64,000 nucleotides of DNA from Virgibacillus necropolis (GTDB lineage: Bacteria; Bacillota; Bacilli; Bacillales; Amphibacillaceae): positions 868,001 to 932,000 of the forward strand of contig NZ_CP022437.1 in NCBI RefSeq assembly GCF_002224365.1, read 5' to 3'. Position numbers and translations under genes: made by a program. The notes beneath the pieces are model-generated. The model did no database searches. It saw nothing but the letters and a program-made list of their open reading frames with translations, and was not told the origin of the DNA. This document shows positions 1-8,342 of this stretch, piece after piece (the stretch's first letter is position 1; every line of letters starts with the position of its first letter).

Positions 1-334
1 TAACGATCGTATTCTCCCCCTGGGGATTTACACTTACCATCGCAATCCCAGTCTGATAATTTGGGGTTATCCAAACGTTGTCATCATCTACTCCAGATTC
101 CTGAAGTTTAGATTTCATAAGTTGCCCAATTTGGTCATCACCAACCCGACCAACCATTGCTGTTTTAGCTGTTAATTTAGCTGCAGCAACTGCTTGGTTT
201 GCAGCTTTACCACCAGGTCCTATACTAAAATTACTAGAAGCCACTGTTTCACCAAGCGAGGGTAATTTTTTTACATATCCAACATAATCCATGTTTAGGC
301 TTCCATATACAATCAAGTCTAAATTATTTACCAA
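1..334 (-). CDS. rbsK: ribokinase, N-terminal part (runs off the window start)
   Basis: PfkB-family sugar kinase, closest in motif to ribokinase, which phosphorylates D-ribose at O5 in the cytoplasm. I translated 111 codons of the minus strand: the N-terminal GSLNMD motif, a P-S-L-G-E-T-V stretch and the sugar-binding G-P-G-G-K-A-A-N-Q motif are all typical of RbsK; the C-terminal GAGD active site lies outside the window. I chose the TTG at 332-334 because an AAAGGTGG ribosome binding site sits 8 bases before it on the minus strand; the first in-frame ATG lies inside the conserved motif. It is divergent from the GntR gene at 762, and the shared 430-base region carries two copies of one palindrome. 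The substrate may be a ribose derivative made by the ECF operon opposite (inference). Confidence 0.85.
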   Translation of the reverse strand, partial: MVNNLDLIVYGSLNMDYVGYVKKLPSLGETVASSNFSIGPGGKAANQAVAAAKLTAKTAMVGRVGDDQIGQLMKSKLQESGVDDDNVWITPNYQTGIAMVSVNPQGENTIV

Positions 335-761
335 TTTATTTACCACCTTTCTATAACGAAAATTTTTAGCTAACTAATACCCATTGTGGAAAAAGAAGAA
401 TTATGTAAAATCTTTTGTAAACTGTACGGTACTAACTTTATATTATGAAGTCTAGAACAACTTAAAAAGATTAAAATCTCTGATGTCTTTTCTTCCTTAA
501 AGGTCATGACATTATGATGTATTATTTAAATTAACAGTATTATAAGAATCTATTTAAGTCAAGAAAATTTAGCGAATCAATTTTAAATCAGCCAATATCG
601 CTAGAAATTTTGCAGTATGCTAACATTTAATACAGCAATAATTGTTATTACAATATTTTTAAAAATAAAAAACTATTGACGGAAGAATATAATCATTGTA
701 ATATATGTCATGACAACACTATGATGTTATGTTTCTATTAAGTTGTGAAATGAGGGGTTAT
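335..761. promoter_or_regulatory. divergent control region with two GTCATGAC operators
   Basis: Gene-free 427-base region between the ribokinase (minus) and GntR (plus) genes. The 8-bp palindrome GTCATGAC occurs at 503-510 and again at 707-714. The second copy starts three bases after the -10 of a good sigma-A promoter for the GntR gene (TTGACG 676-681, 17 bases, TAATAT 699-704). The first copy lies just downstream of a weaker minus-strand promoter (TTGACT, complement of 557-562, 17 bases, then TACTGT). UTRA-type GntR repressors bind short palindromes, so these are likely its operators for both genes. That assignment is inference. Confidence 0.55.
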
Positions 762-1499
762 ATGATTTCAGTTAGTCGTCAAAATCCGCTTGCTTTATAT
801 ATTCAATTAAAAGAGCTGATTATTGATAAGATAGAAGGAGGGGAATGGAAGCAAGGTGAAATGATTCCTAGAGAGTTAGATTTGCAACAGATGTACAACG
901 TAAGTAGAACTACTGTACGTCAGGCGTTAACCGAGTTAGTTTTTGAAGGAAAGCTAGAAAGGATTCAAGGAAAAGGGACGTTCGTTGCTGAAAAAAAACT
1001 TGAACCTATTAGACCTGAGTTAACTGGATTTACTCAGGATATGGAGGAAAAAGGCCATAAAGTTCAATCAATTATATTATTTAAGGATATCGTTGTACCG
1101 AATAAAAAGGTGCAAAGGATTTTAAAATTAGGAACTCAAGATAAGGTATGGAAGCTAGATAGGATTAGACTAGTAGACGGTCTACCTATTGGTTATCATG
1201 AAACATTTATAAACATTAGTTTAACTCCAAATGCAGAATTAGATAAATATAATTTTGCATCGGAATCCTTATATCAGGCATTAGTCAAAGAAGAAATCCT
1301 GTTAGGTGATTCAGAAGAAACTGTTGAAGCAAATTTTCCAAATGAGGTGCATTCAAAAATGTTAGGAATAGAAACTCCCACACCTGTACTTGAAATTATG
1401 AGAACTTCCAATTTAAAAGATGGCAGACCTTATGAGTTTTCTAACATGGTTTATAGAGCTGACAAATATAAGTACTCGATAAAATTAAAACATCAATAA
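762..1499 (+). CDS. GntR family (HutC/UTRA) transcriptional repressor
   Basis: DNA-binding regulator of 245 residues. Residues about 5-70 form the GntR winged helix (IPRE near the start, then VSRTTVRQAL, and the wing G-K-G-T-F-V). Residues about 85-240 are a UTRA ligand domain of the HutC type, with the D-R-I-R-L-V-D-G-L-P-I core that usually senses a phosphorylated sugar or small metabolite. I start at the ATG at 762 because GAGGGG lies five bases before it; an in-frame ATG 11 codons earlier has no ribosome binding site. It stands between a divergent ribokinase gene and the AllA/ECF operon and probably represses both. The ligand is unknown; a sugar phosphate made by one of the two kinases nearby is a reasonable guess. 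Confidence 0.9.
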   Translation: MISVSRQNPLALYIQLKELIIDKIEGGEWKQGEMIPRELDLQQMYNVSRTTVRQALTELVFEGKLERIQGKGTFVAEKKLEPIRPELTGFTQDMEEKGHKVQSIILFKDIVVPNKKVQRILKLGTQDKVWKLDRIRLVDGLPIGYHETFINISLTPNAELDKYNFASESLYQALVKEEILLGDSEETVEANFPNEVHSKMLGIETPTPVLEIMRTSNLKDGRPYEFSNMVYRADKYKYSIKLKHQ

Positions 1500-1567
1500 A
1501 ATATTACGTTGTATAATTGTGATTATTTATTTCTTTAAATAACGCAACTATATAACTTTACGGAAAA

Positions 1568-1581
1568 TGAAAGCGCTAAAC
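1568..1581 (+). promoter_or_regulatory. cre-like CcpA box before the ECF operon
   Basis: TGAAAGCGCTAAAC matches the cre consensus TGWAARCGYTWWCA at 12 of 14 positions, with a palindromic core. It lies 54 bases before the first gene of the operon, so carbon catabolite control is likely. Found by eye. Confidence 0.55.
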
Positions 1582-1634
1582 TACATTCGATAGATTATAG
1601 GTAGATCAGATTAATATTAGAAGGGACGATTAAT

Positions 1635-2147
1635 ATGTTAAAAACTGTAGTTGTCAAATATCTAAATGCAGAGGACTTTAGAGAATTTGGGAAAGTGATC
1701 GATATTCCAAACACTCCTCCACCAAAAACGGGAGAAGGTTGGGATTGTTGGAATTATCTTGCAATGATGGATACCTCAGTACCTATGGGAATGGGACTTG
1801 TTAACACGAAAGAACGTAACTTCTGTGTGGAGGCTATGGAACGTCATGTTAGTAGAGAAGAATTACTAATTCCATTGGAAGAGGAAATTATCCAACCAGT
1901 CGCAATTTGTCAGGATATAAATGATCCCGAGGAAAGACCTGATTCTAATACTGTCCAGTGTTTCCGTATTAAGCCAGGGCAAGGAATTATTATCAACAAA
2001 GGAGTATGGCATAGCCCAGCCTATCCAGTTAGTGGTGACACTACTTATCTTTTCGCTATTGAGAAAAAACCGGATAAATTTGGTGATGAAATGGTGAATC
2101 CTTGGTCTCAATTTCAGAAGGGCGAAAAAGTAGGGTTTAAATTCTGA
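1635..2147 (+). CDS. ureidoglycolate lyase (AllA)-like cupin protein
   Basis: A 170-residue cytoplasmic protein of the ureidoglycolate lyase/AllA-like cupin superfamily. The N-terminus V-K-Y-L-N-A-E-D-F-R-E-F-G-K-V-I is the usual AllA opening, and the C-terminal half holds the family signature with I-I-N-K-G-V-W-H before the last strands. True AllA releases urea from ureidoglycolate, but no allantoin genes are present, so I do not assign that reaction. The start has AGAAGGGACG 5 to 15 bases upstream. It is the first gene of an operon that also holds a second AllA-like protein (6201), an ECF transporter, a BtpA/SgcQ barrel and a PfkB kinase. A lyase or isomerase on the imported compound is the likely role. 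Confidence 0.75.
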   Translation: MLKTVVVKYLNAEDFREFGKVIDIPNTPPPKTGEGWDCWNYLAMMDTSVPMGMGLVNTKERNFCVEAMERHVSREELLIPLEEEIIQPVAICQDINDPEERPDSNTVQCFRIKPGQGIIINKGVWHSPAYPVSGDTTYLFAIEKKPDKFGDEMVNPWSQFQKGEKVGFKF

Positions 2148-2255
2148 GGTCAATATATAGTACAGCTGAACTTAGAATCAGAAAAGTTAATAGTAATATA
2201 AAACAACTGCTATTGCGCAAACAATTATCTGAATTTACGGAAGGGAGAATTAATT

Positions 2256-2837
2256 ATGAAAAACAATAAACTAGGTTTAATTATTTTTTTAATTCCCATT
2301 GGAATTGCTGTGAATTTTGTCGGTGGTCAAATTGCAGTATTGTTAAAACTGCCATTATTTCTAGATTCAATAGGTACTTTTACAATAGGTGCAATTTGTG
2401 GGGGAATACCTGGTATGATTGTAGGCTTGATTACATGTCTTAGTATTTCCATTACAAATCCGCAAACTCTTTTCTACCTCACCAATTACCTTTTAGTAGG
2501 TTTGCTAGCTGGATACCTAGGTAAAAAGGGTGTATTTACCGTTTTATGGAAAACGTTATTGGGAGGTGTGTTAATTGGTATCCTTGCTGGCGTATCAGGT
2601 ACTTTAATATCATATTTTCTGTTTAATGGCTTCGGCATTAGTGGTACGGGGGTAATTGCAGGAATATTGATGTCATCGGGTCTACCAGTTTGGGTCAGTG
2701 CATTAATTTCAAATATGTCAGCAGATATTATCGACAAAGTTCCGACGGCTTTTATAGTCTATCTAATTATTAAGAATATACCTCGGAAGACACTGGTGAA
2801 ACTTCCACAAGGTCGTATATTTTTAAAGGCGGGCTAG
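2256..2837 (+). CDS. ECF transporter substrate-binding S component
   Basis: Integral membrane protein of 193 residues with about six hydrophobic segments and no signal peptide. The stretch L-P-L-F-L-D-S-I-G-T near residue 37 followed by a glycine-rich loop is characteristic of energy-coupling factor S components, which bind the substrate and topple in the membrane. The three genes that follow encode the rest of the complex (T, A, A'), so this is a dedicated group I ECF system with its own S protein. Substrate cannot be read from sequence; the kinase, BtpA and cupin genes in the same operon suggest a nucleoside- or sugar-like metabolite rather than a vitamin. Start: ATG after AAGGGAG. Confidence 0.88.
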   Translation: MKNNKLGLIIFLIPIGIAVNFVGGQIAVLLKLPLFLDSIGTFTIGAICGGIPGMIVGLITCLSISITNPQTLFYLTNYLLVGLLAGYLGKKGVFTVLWKTLLGGVLIGILAGVSGTLISYFLFNGFGISGTGVIAGILMSSGLPVWVSALISNMSADIIDKVPTAFIVYLIIKNIPRKTLVKLPQGRIFLKAG

Positions 2838-2896
2838 GCACCTTAGTTAGTTAGGATAAAGAGTTAGACAAAAATGTTGTTGGAAAGGGGATTAAA

Positions 2897-3682
2897 ATGG
2901 ATGAGGGATTCATTAATTCATATAGAAAACCGCAGCTTACTGGGAATTGGTTTTTAGATTTAAATCCATTAAACAAACTAAACATTATAATCATTCTAGT
3001 GTTTATTCCAATCTTTTATTCATATTGGCAAGCTAGTGTAGGTATTACAATATTGTATATAATACTGTCAATGATAGCAGGTTCTTTTAAAAAGTTTATC
3101 GGACCATTTTTAAAACTAGGTCTGATTATTGGACCTTTCTTTTTCATCCTTCGGGCATTGTTCTGGCCAGGGGAAACTACGTTATTTAAATTCGGAATTA
3201 TCAACATTACTCAAGAAGGAGTAAACTTGGGAATTCGATATGGCACCATCATGTTAGTTGTTTGTGGTTTGCTGGTACTTTGCAGTGTGACAATTAAAGT
3301 CAAGGACTTGACCTACGCGTTAGAAAGAATAGGTGTACCACACACCGTAAGTTATATTATTCTTTCATCCTTTCAGTCTATAATCGATCTGAAGGATAAG
3401 TCAAAAGTTATAATGGACTCGCAGAAATCAAGAGGGATAGAGACAGAGGGGAATATGTTGACAAGGGTACGTGCATTTATTCCTGTATTAAGCCCATTAT
3501 TTTTAGGGGCAATTTCAGGTGCAGAGGAAAAATCAATCGCAATGGATGCTAGAGCTTTCTCTGCTTCTGGTACAAATTCACATTTACGCTTTCTTCGTCC
3601 TGTTCCAGTTTGGGAAAAGGTTACGGTGGTAATGGTAGATCTTATTGTTATTGCATTTGTGGTTTGGAGGTTTATAGCATGA
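2897..3682 (+). CDS. ECF transporter transmembrane T component (EcfT-like)
   Basis: Membrane scaffold of 261 residues that couples the ATPases to the S component. About five to six hydrophobic segments are visible, and the cytoplasmic coupling region contains two Arg-containing motifs typical of EcfT: S-Q-K-S-R-G-I near residue 176 and A-M-D-A-R-A-F near residue 217, both helices that dock on the ATPases. It follows the S gene by 59 bases, with GGAAAGGGG as ribosome binding site. Its stop overlaps the start of the first ATPase gene (ATGA), indicating translational coupling. Confidence 0.9.
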   Translation: MDEGFINSYRKPQLTGNWFLDLNPLNKLNIIIILVFIPIFYSYWQASVGITILYIILSMIAGSFKKFIGPFLKLGLIIGPFFFILRALFWPGETTLFKFGIINITQEGVNLGIRYGTIMLVVCGLLVLCSVTIKVKDLTYALERIGVPHTVSYIILSSFQSIIDLKDKSKVIMDSQKSRGIETEGNMLTRVRAFIPVLSPLFLGAISGAEEKSIAMDARAFSASGTNSHLRFLRPVPVWEKVTVVMVDLIVIAFVVWRFIA

Positions 3683-4524
3683 GCTATATAGAATTAAAAG
3701 ATATCTCTTATAAATATCCCTTAAGTAAGGATGTTGTACTAAAGGAAATTAGTTATACATTTGAAAAAGGAAAACTTTATGGGATTATAGGGCCCAATGG
3801 TGGTGGAAAAACAACACTTTGTAATTTGATTAAGGGCCTTATTCCAAACTTTTATGATGGCGAGTTAACTGGAGAAGTTTTAATAGAGGGTAAAGACATC
3901 CGAGATTGGGATAGTAGTGTGCTGGCTACAACTATTGGTTATATATTTCAAAACCCTTTTACACAAATTAGTGGTATAAAGGAAACTGTTTTTGAGGAAA
4001 TCGCACTAGGACTAGAAAATCTCGGTGTGGAAAAGGAAATAATGATTAATCGTGTAATAGAAGTCATTAAACTTCTTGGGATAGAAGATTTGGTTGAAAA
4101 GGACCCTAATAAACTTTCGGGGGGGCAACGCCAACGGGTCGCATTTGCATCCATAATAGCAATGGATAGTGATATATTGGTGATTGATGAACCAACGTCT
4201 CAGTTAGATCCACAAGGTACTTCAGATGTATTCAAAATTATTCAAGGCTTGAAGGAACAGGGAAAAACCATTTTACTTGTTGAACATAAAATAGATTTAA
4301 TTGCGGAGTATGCAGATGAAGTTCTAGTTATTGATCAAGGTGAGTTGATTTATAGTGGTGAAACAAGTGAAATTATTTCCAATAGGGAATTGCTTAATAT
4401 AGGCATCAGTATTCCACAGGTTGCCTTATTATCCCATGATATGCAAACTTCGAATGAACCGTTTGAACAATTTGCTATTACAAAGTCACAGGCAAGGGAA
4501 CAAATCTTGAAAAGAATGGGGTGA
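3679..4524 (+). CDS. ECF transporter ATP-binding protein A (canonical)
   Basis: ABC ATPase of 281 residues. Visible motifs: Walker A G-P-N-G-G-G-K-T-T (about residue 38), Q-loop F-Q-N-P, signature L-S-G-G-Q (about 146), Walker B I-L-V-I-D-E-P (about 168) and the switch His in V-E-H-K. All catalytic positions are intact. I start at the ATG at 3679, which overlaps the TGA of the T gene and follows TTGGAGG; a longer reading frame from 3610 lies wholly inside the T gene. It should pair with the next ATPase to form the heterodimeric motor. Confidence 0.92.
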   Translation: MSYIELKDISYKYPLSKDVVLKEISYTFEKGKLYGIIGPNGGGKTTLCNLIKGLIPNFYDGELTGEVLIEGKDIRDWDSSVLATTIGYIFQNPFTQISGIKETVFEEIALGLENLGVEKEIMINRVIEVIKLLGIEDLVEKDPNKLSGGQRQRVAFASIIAMDSDILVIDEPTSQLDPQGTSDVFKIIQGLKEQGKTILLVEHKIDLIAEYADEVLVIDQGELIYSGETSEIISNRELLNIGISIPQVALLSHDMQTSNEPFEQFAITKSQAREQILKRMG

Positions 4525-4529
4525 CGTAA

Positions 4530-5351
4530 ATGAAGTCTGTTGAATTAAGAAACGTTACTTTTGCCTATCCTAATGGTTACGTAGCAAATGAGCAACTAAA
4601 TCTTCAAATCGGGAGGGGGGAGCGAGTTGCAATTGTTGGTCAAAATGGGGCAGGTAAAACAACAGCGGTAAAACTAATAAATGGGTTGCACAAACCAACA
4701 CAGGGGGATGTTTTTGTTGATGGGGTTAACACAAAAGATAAAACAGTAGCCCAGATTTCTGCTTATGTTGGTTATGTGTTTCAGAATCCTGATGATCAAA
4801 TTTTTAATAACAGTGTGAAATCGGAAATTGAATACACTTTACGTTATTTAAAGTTACCTTCTAAAGATATTGAACGTCGTGTGGAACGAGCTGTAGAATT
4901 AACAGGGATTGGGGATTATTTGGATATGAACCCTTTTGATGTCCCTTATTCAATTAGAAAATTTGTAACTATTGCGGTGATACTTGCCATCGATACTCCC
5001 TATCTTATTCTCGATGAACCTACTGCAGGACAAGATTTAATTGGAATTAAGAAACTTATAGAACTCATGGACTTGCTGCAAGAAGAACAGAAAAGTGTCA
5101 TTACAATTACTCATGATATGGAGTTTGTTGCAAATAACTTTACTAGAGTTATAGCTATGGCTAACAAACGTATTATTGCTGATGACACACCTAGAAACAT
5201 CTTTTGGCATGAGGCCGTAGTTGCAGAAGCAAAAATTAAAAAGCCTGAAATTGGCGAGTTAGCAAAAAAGGTGGGAATCGGTGGAAATATCATATATAGA
5301 GATGAAATGGTTGAAAAGCTTTCATACAATCTAAAACCAAGTGTGAATTAA
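4530..5351 (+). CDS. ECF transporter ATP-binding protein A' with degenerate signature
   Basis: Second ABC ATPase of the complex, 273 residues, five bases after the first. Walker A (G-Q-N-G-A-G-K-T-T), Q-loop (V-F-Q-N-P-D-D-Q), Walker B (Y-L-I-L-D-E-P-T-A-G) and the switch His (T-I-T-H-D-M) are normal. The ABC signature, expected as L-S-G-G-Q before A-I-A, is replaced by P-Y-S-I-R-K-F-V-T-I-A. In a head-to-tail dimer this signature faces the Walker A of the partner, so one of the two composite ATP sites is predicted to be non-canonical. ECF ATPase pairs usually keep both sites, so this is a clear deviation. Confidence 0.9.
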   Translation: MKSVELRNVTFAYPNGYVANEQLNLQIGRGERVAIVGQNGAGKTTAVKLINGLHKPTQGDVFVDGVNTKDKTVAQISAYVGYVFQNPDDQIFNNSVKSEIEYTLRYLKLPSKDIERRVERAVELTGIGDYLDMNPFDVPYSIRKFVTIAVILAIDTPYLILDEPTAGQDLIGIKKLIELMDLLQEEQKSVITITHDMEFVANNFTRVIAMANKRIIADDTPRNIFWHEAVVAEAKIKKPEIGELAKKVGIGGNIIYRDEMVEKLSYNLKPSVN

Positions 5352-5421
5352 GAGACCCACCGAATAATTAGGAATTCGCTTAGTTGCGAATTTCAATGAA
5401 ACTGTTTAGAGGGATGATAAA

Positions 5422-6180
5422 ATGAAGCATAAAAGGAATTTCCTCGATTTATTTGAAGTAGAAAAGCCAATTTTGGCTATGATCCATTTAAAAGGTGATA
5501 ATGATGAAGAAAGATTAAAAATTGCTAAATGTGAAATAGATTTATTGATTGAGAGTGGTGTAGATGGATTAATTGTTGAAAACTATTTTGGTAGTGTAGC
5601 GAATGTCGAAGAAGTGCTAAAGTATCTTCATAAGGAGCGTAACAATATCGTTTATGGTGTTAATGTACTTGGTGACTATAAAAGTGCATTTGAATTAGCT
5701 GATTGTTACGGGGTTAAGTATATCCAAATAGATTCTGTGGCGGGGCATTTAAACTCAGCTGATGATAGTAGATTTCATAAACATATAACTAGTTTACGTG
5801 AATCTACAAATATCTCTGTGCTTGGCGGGGTTAGGTTTAAATATCAACCTTATTTATCTGGTAGATCTTTGGAAGAGGATCTCCACATAGGAATGGATCG
5901 ATGTGACTCGATGGTCGTTACGGGTAAAGGAACTGGGATAGAGACGGATTTAAATAAAATCAATCAGTTCCGTGACATTATGGGTTCTAATTTTCCGTTA
6001 ATTGTCGGCGCTGGTTTAACAGTAGAAAACTGTGCTGCTCAGATTTCTCTTGCAGACGCTGCTATAGTGGGTAGTTATCTTAAGGATACTGGTAATGACG
6101 ATGGGAATGTTAGTTTGAAAAATGCCAAAGCGTTTATGAATGAAGTGGAAAGGTTAAGAAAAATGTATAACCTTAATTAG
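5422..6180 (+). CDS. BtpA/SgcQ family TIM-barrel protein
   Basis: A 252-residue protein of the BtpA/SgcQ family. Family marks are the opening P-I-L-A-M-I-H-L-K, the D-G-L-I-V-E-N strand, the V-T-G-K-G-T-G loop and a C-terminal phosphate-binding type loop A-A-I-V-G-S-Y-L-K, which resembles the phosphate cup of (beta/alpha)8 barrels. The molecular function of the family is poorly defined: BtpA was named from photosystem I biogenesis, SgcQ from a sugar PTS cluster. Here it sits between an ECF transporter and a PfkB kinase, so an aldolase, lyase or isomerase acting on a phosphorylated intermediate is the best inference. Start: ATG after GAGGGATG. Confidence 0.85.
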   Translation: MKHKRNFLDLFEVEKPILAMIHLKGDNDEERLKIAKCEIDLLIESGVDGLIVENYFGSVANVEEVLKYLHKERNNIVYGVNVLGDYKSAFELADCYGVKYIQIDSVAGHLNSADDSRFHKHITSLRESTNISVLGGVRFKYQPYLSGRSLEEDLHIGMDRCDSMVVTGKGTGIETDLNKINQFRDIMGSNFPLIVGAGLTVENCAAQISLADAAIVGSYLKDTGNDDGNVSLKNAKAFMNEVERLRKMYNLN

Positions 6181-6200
6181 TAATATAGGGGATGTATGTA

Positions 6201-6683
6201 TTGAAAATTAAAGTTATTCCTGTTTCATCTGTCGATTTCTTGAAGTTTGGCAGATATTATAACATGAAGGATGGGACCAAAGATACTGCGATTACAAAGG
6301 GAAAGAGTTTTACTGATGTACGAACAATATCTCCATTGATTAATTCCATCGGGAACCTAGGTTTTACTCTTGGATCAAAACTACCATCTAAGACATATAA
6401 GATGGAAAGACATCTTCACACGCAAGAGGCACTTTTTTGTCTTTCTGATTCGATGATTATCACAATTGCAATTGGTAGTGGAAATGAACATCCGCTTGCA
6501 TCCGACGTGGAAGCTTTCATTTTGTCACCTGGAGAAGTAGTTGTATTAAATAAGGGTGTTTGGCATGATGCCTGCCATGGAGTTGGAAAAGCGGTGTACT
6601 ACTATTGGATGGCTACCGAGCGTGAAGATGTGGAAGATGAATGGGTTGATATAAGCCCCGGGCCAGTTGAAGTGTATATTTAA
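6201..6683 (+). CDS. second AllA-like cupin protein
   Basis: About 160 residues, cytoplasmic, distantly similar to the first gene of the operon: both end with an N-K-G-V-W-H motif and short cupin strands. Also visible is a central M-E-R-H-L-H-T-Q-E-A-L stretch that could carry a metal or substrate-binding His pair. I prefer the TTG at 6201, nine bases after AGGGG; the ATG at 6192 directly abuts that site with no spacing, although it remains possible and would add three residues. It follows the BtpA gene by about 20 bases. Two AllA-fold proteins in one operon suggest two successive steps or a heteromer. The reaction is unknown. Confidence 0.7.
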   Translation: MKIKVIPVSSVDFLKFGRYYNMKDGTKDTAITKGKSFTDVRTISPLINSIGNLGFTLGSKLPSKTYKMERHLHTQEALFCLSDSMIITIAIGSGNEHPLASDVEAFILSPGEVVVLNKGVWHDACHGVGKAVYYYWMATEREDVEDEWVDISPGPVEVYI

Positions 6684-6834
6684 CATCTGATCCATTAGGG
6701 GGAGCAACAACTGGTTTTAGTGATTAGTATCCATTGCGAATGCTAACTAATGTTTTTTCTTTAGGATTTGATATACTACCTGGTCTCGGGAAGTGAGGAT
6801 ACAGATATCACCAACAAGGAGGAACTGGGTTATT

Positions 6835-7803
6835 ATGAAAAGAGAATATTCTATTTTTGTTGGAGATGTGGCACTTGATGAATATTATAAGGCACCGTAT
6901 TGGCCAAATATCAGTGAAAAGTTGATTGTTGAGACATTAAAACCAAATATAGGTGGAATGATTGCTAATGCTGCTAGTGTATACGCTGGATACGGTGAAT
7001 CTACTTTCTTTGTTTCTCTTCTTAATAGTGGAAAAGTAACCCGAAAATTGTTAAAAAACCTTGATGAGGGTGGAATTGATACGCGTTATATATTGTATGA
7101 TGATAACCTTCCTGACTCGAAGACAATTGTATTTCTCACGGAAAATGATCATACTATTTTCATACCAAATTTAGGTATTAATTATATTGATATAACACCT
7201 GAAGTTTTTGAGGCGATAAAAGGGGCCAAATTGATTTACACGACCATCATGGAAATAAAGCGGTTAAGGTATAATCAGCTTGAGGCAATTGACATTATTA
7301 AAGAGGCTAGATCTCTAGGCACCAGGTTTGTTTGCGATCTTGATGTGGCCCATCTTGAACCTGGAGATGAGAAGTACATTAAAGAAATGGATATCGTATT
7401 TTTTAATCAAATGGGTTTTCGTGTATATCAAAAAGGAACTTCTTACGAAAAAGCTATCTTGAAACTATTGGAATACGGGATAGAAATAGTAGCTGTTACA
7501 ATGGGAGCAAATGGTGCTAACATCCACACTAGAGAAAAGAAAATACATGTACCTGGAATTCCGGTTGAAGTTGTTGACGTAACAGGAGCTGGCGATACTT
7601 TCTGCAGTTCATTTATTTACGCGATGAGTAAAAGTAGTAATTTGTATACTGTATCTAACTTTGCAAATGCTGCAGCATCACGTGCTGTTACAAGGATGGG
7701 CCCACGGGGAGGTGTAACGAAAAGTAAATCAGTTATAGATTTTATGAAAGAAAAAGGACTCGAAGTTGGGGAAGAATACCAGTCATTTTTGGAGTCGAGA
7801 TAA
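6835..7803 (+). CDS. PfkB family carbohydrate/nucleoside kinase
   Basis: Cytoplasmic kinase of 322 residues in the ribokinase/PfkB superfamily. The N-terminal substrate motif F-V-G-D-V-A-L-D-E-Y-Y and a G-G-M-I-A-N-A-A-S loop replace the ribokinase G-G-K-x-x-N, while the C-terminal catalytic motif D-V-T-G-A-G-D-T-F (about residue 250) is intact with its Asp base. Substrate therefore differs from that of the ribokinase at the window start. The ATG at 6835 follows AAGGAGG; a longer frame from 6793 has no such site. It is the last gene of the operon and is followed by a clear terminator. It probably phosphorylates the compound imported by the ECF transporter before BtpA acts on it (inference). 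Confidence 0.87.
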   Translation: MKREYSIFVGDVALDEYYKAPYWPNISEKLIVETLKPNIGGMIANAASVYAGYGESTFFVSLLNSGKVTRKLLKNLDEGGIDTRYILYDDNLPDSKTIVFLTENDHTIFIPNLGINYIDITPEVFEAIKGAKLIYTTIMEIKRLRYNQLEAIDIIKEARSLGTRFVCDLDVAHLEPGDEKYIKEMDIVFFNQMGFRVYQKGTSYEKAILKLLEYGIEIVAVTMGANGANIHTREKKIHVPGIPVEVVDVTGAGDTFCSSFIYAMSKSSNLYTVSNFANAAASRAVTRMGPRGGVTKSKSVIDFMKEKGLEVGEEYQSFLESR

Positions 7804-7820
7804 AGGACAATAGCTATAAA

Positions 7821-7855
7821 CCTGTACATAAAGAGTATGTACAGGTCTTTTTTTG
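7821..7855 (+). terminator. intrinsic terminator of the ECF operon
   Basis: Perfect 10-bp stem CCTGTACATA with its complement TATGTACAGG, loop AAGAG, then TC and a run of seven T. It lies 17 bases after the PfkB stop codon. Confidence 0.9.
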
Positions 7856-8020
7856 AATAATAAAATATAGGGGAACTGGTATTAAATTATAAAAAATAGT
7901 GTTGAAAAAGCTGCACTCTATAATGGGTGAGTTTTCAAAAAGTAAAGAAAGCATCCCTGTAATGAAGAAAATGCGGATTGAATAAAAGAGCCCAGTGCAA
8001 CGCACTATTCAATTAATTAT

Positions 8021-8342
8021 TTATTCCTCCCCCTTCCTCGCCATACAATAAATCCGCTCAAAATGATCACTAACTTCTTTCATATCGTTCTCACTAAAAA
8101 CAGTCCACTTATCCAACTGCAAAAAGAAAGGCTTATCAATTTGATTTTTTACCAAATAGCTTTAGTAACTCTTCCATTTCCTCGATATTGGCCTTACGTT
8201 CCTCTTTTCTCTGGACACACTCCTTACTGGTGAGTAAATAATCGATGGATGTTCTAGAAAGCTCTGAAAGCATGATCAGTGATTCATAGAATGGTCTTCT
8301 TTCTTCTCTTTCATAGGAACCGTAAACATTTTTTGTAAAAGT
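8021..8342 (-). pseudogene. decayed XRE-type HTH regulator
   Basis: Minus-strand remains read in two frames. Codons from 8342 down to a stop at 8136-8138 give the second half of an XRE helix-turn-helix domain (V-Y-G-S-Y-E-R-E-E-R-R-P, then S-E-L-S-R-T-S-I-D-Y-L-L-T). A one-base shift then gives a C-terminal piece with P-F-F-L-Q-L-D-K-W-T-V-F that ends at 8021. The N-terminal half of the HTH is not recognisable. A piece with the same C-terminal motif (F-L-Q-L-x-K-W) occurs at 36527, so the family has decayed twice in this window. The rest of the 7856-8726 gap holds no gene I can support apart from the terminator and palindrome listed next. Confidence 0.5.

Noticed and set aside
1635-2147. Allantoin degradation operon on the strength of AllA similarity
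   Set aside because: No allantoinase, allantoate hydrolase, ureidoglycine or purine genes are present, and the fold is used by other cupins.
1866-2153. Minus-strand open frame opposite the first AllA-like gene
   Set aside because: It lies entirely against a well-supported gene, has no ribosome binding site and no recognisable motif.
6721-6834. Possible internal promoter with extended -10 (TG-A-TATACT) before the PfkB gene
   Set aside because: No acceptable -35 at the right distance; the gap is small and co-transcription with the operon is simpler.
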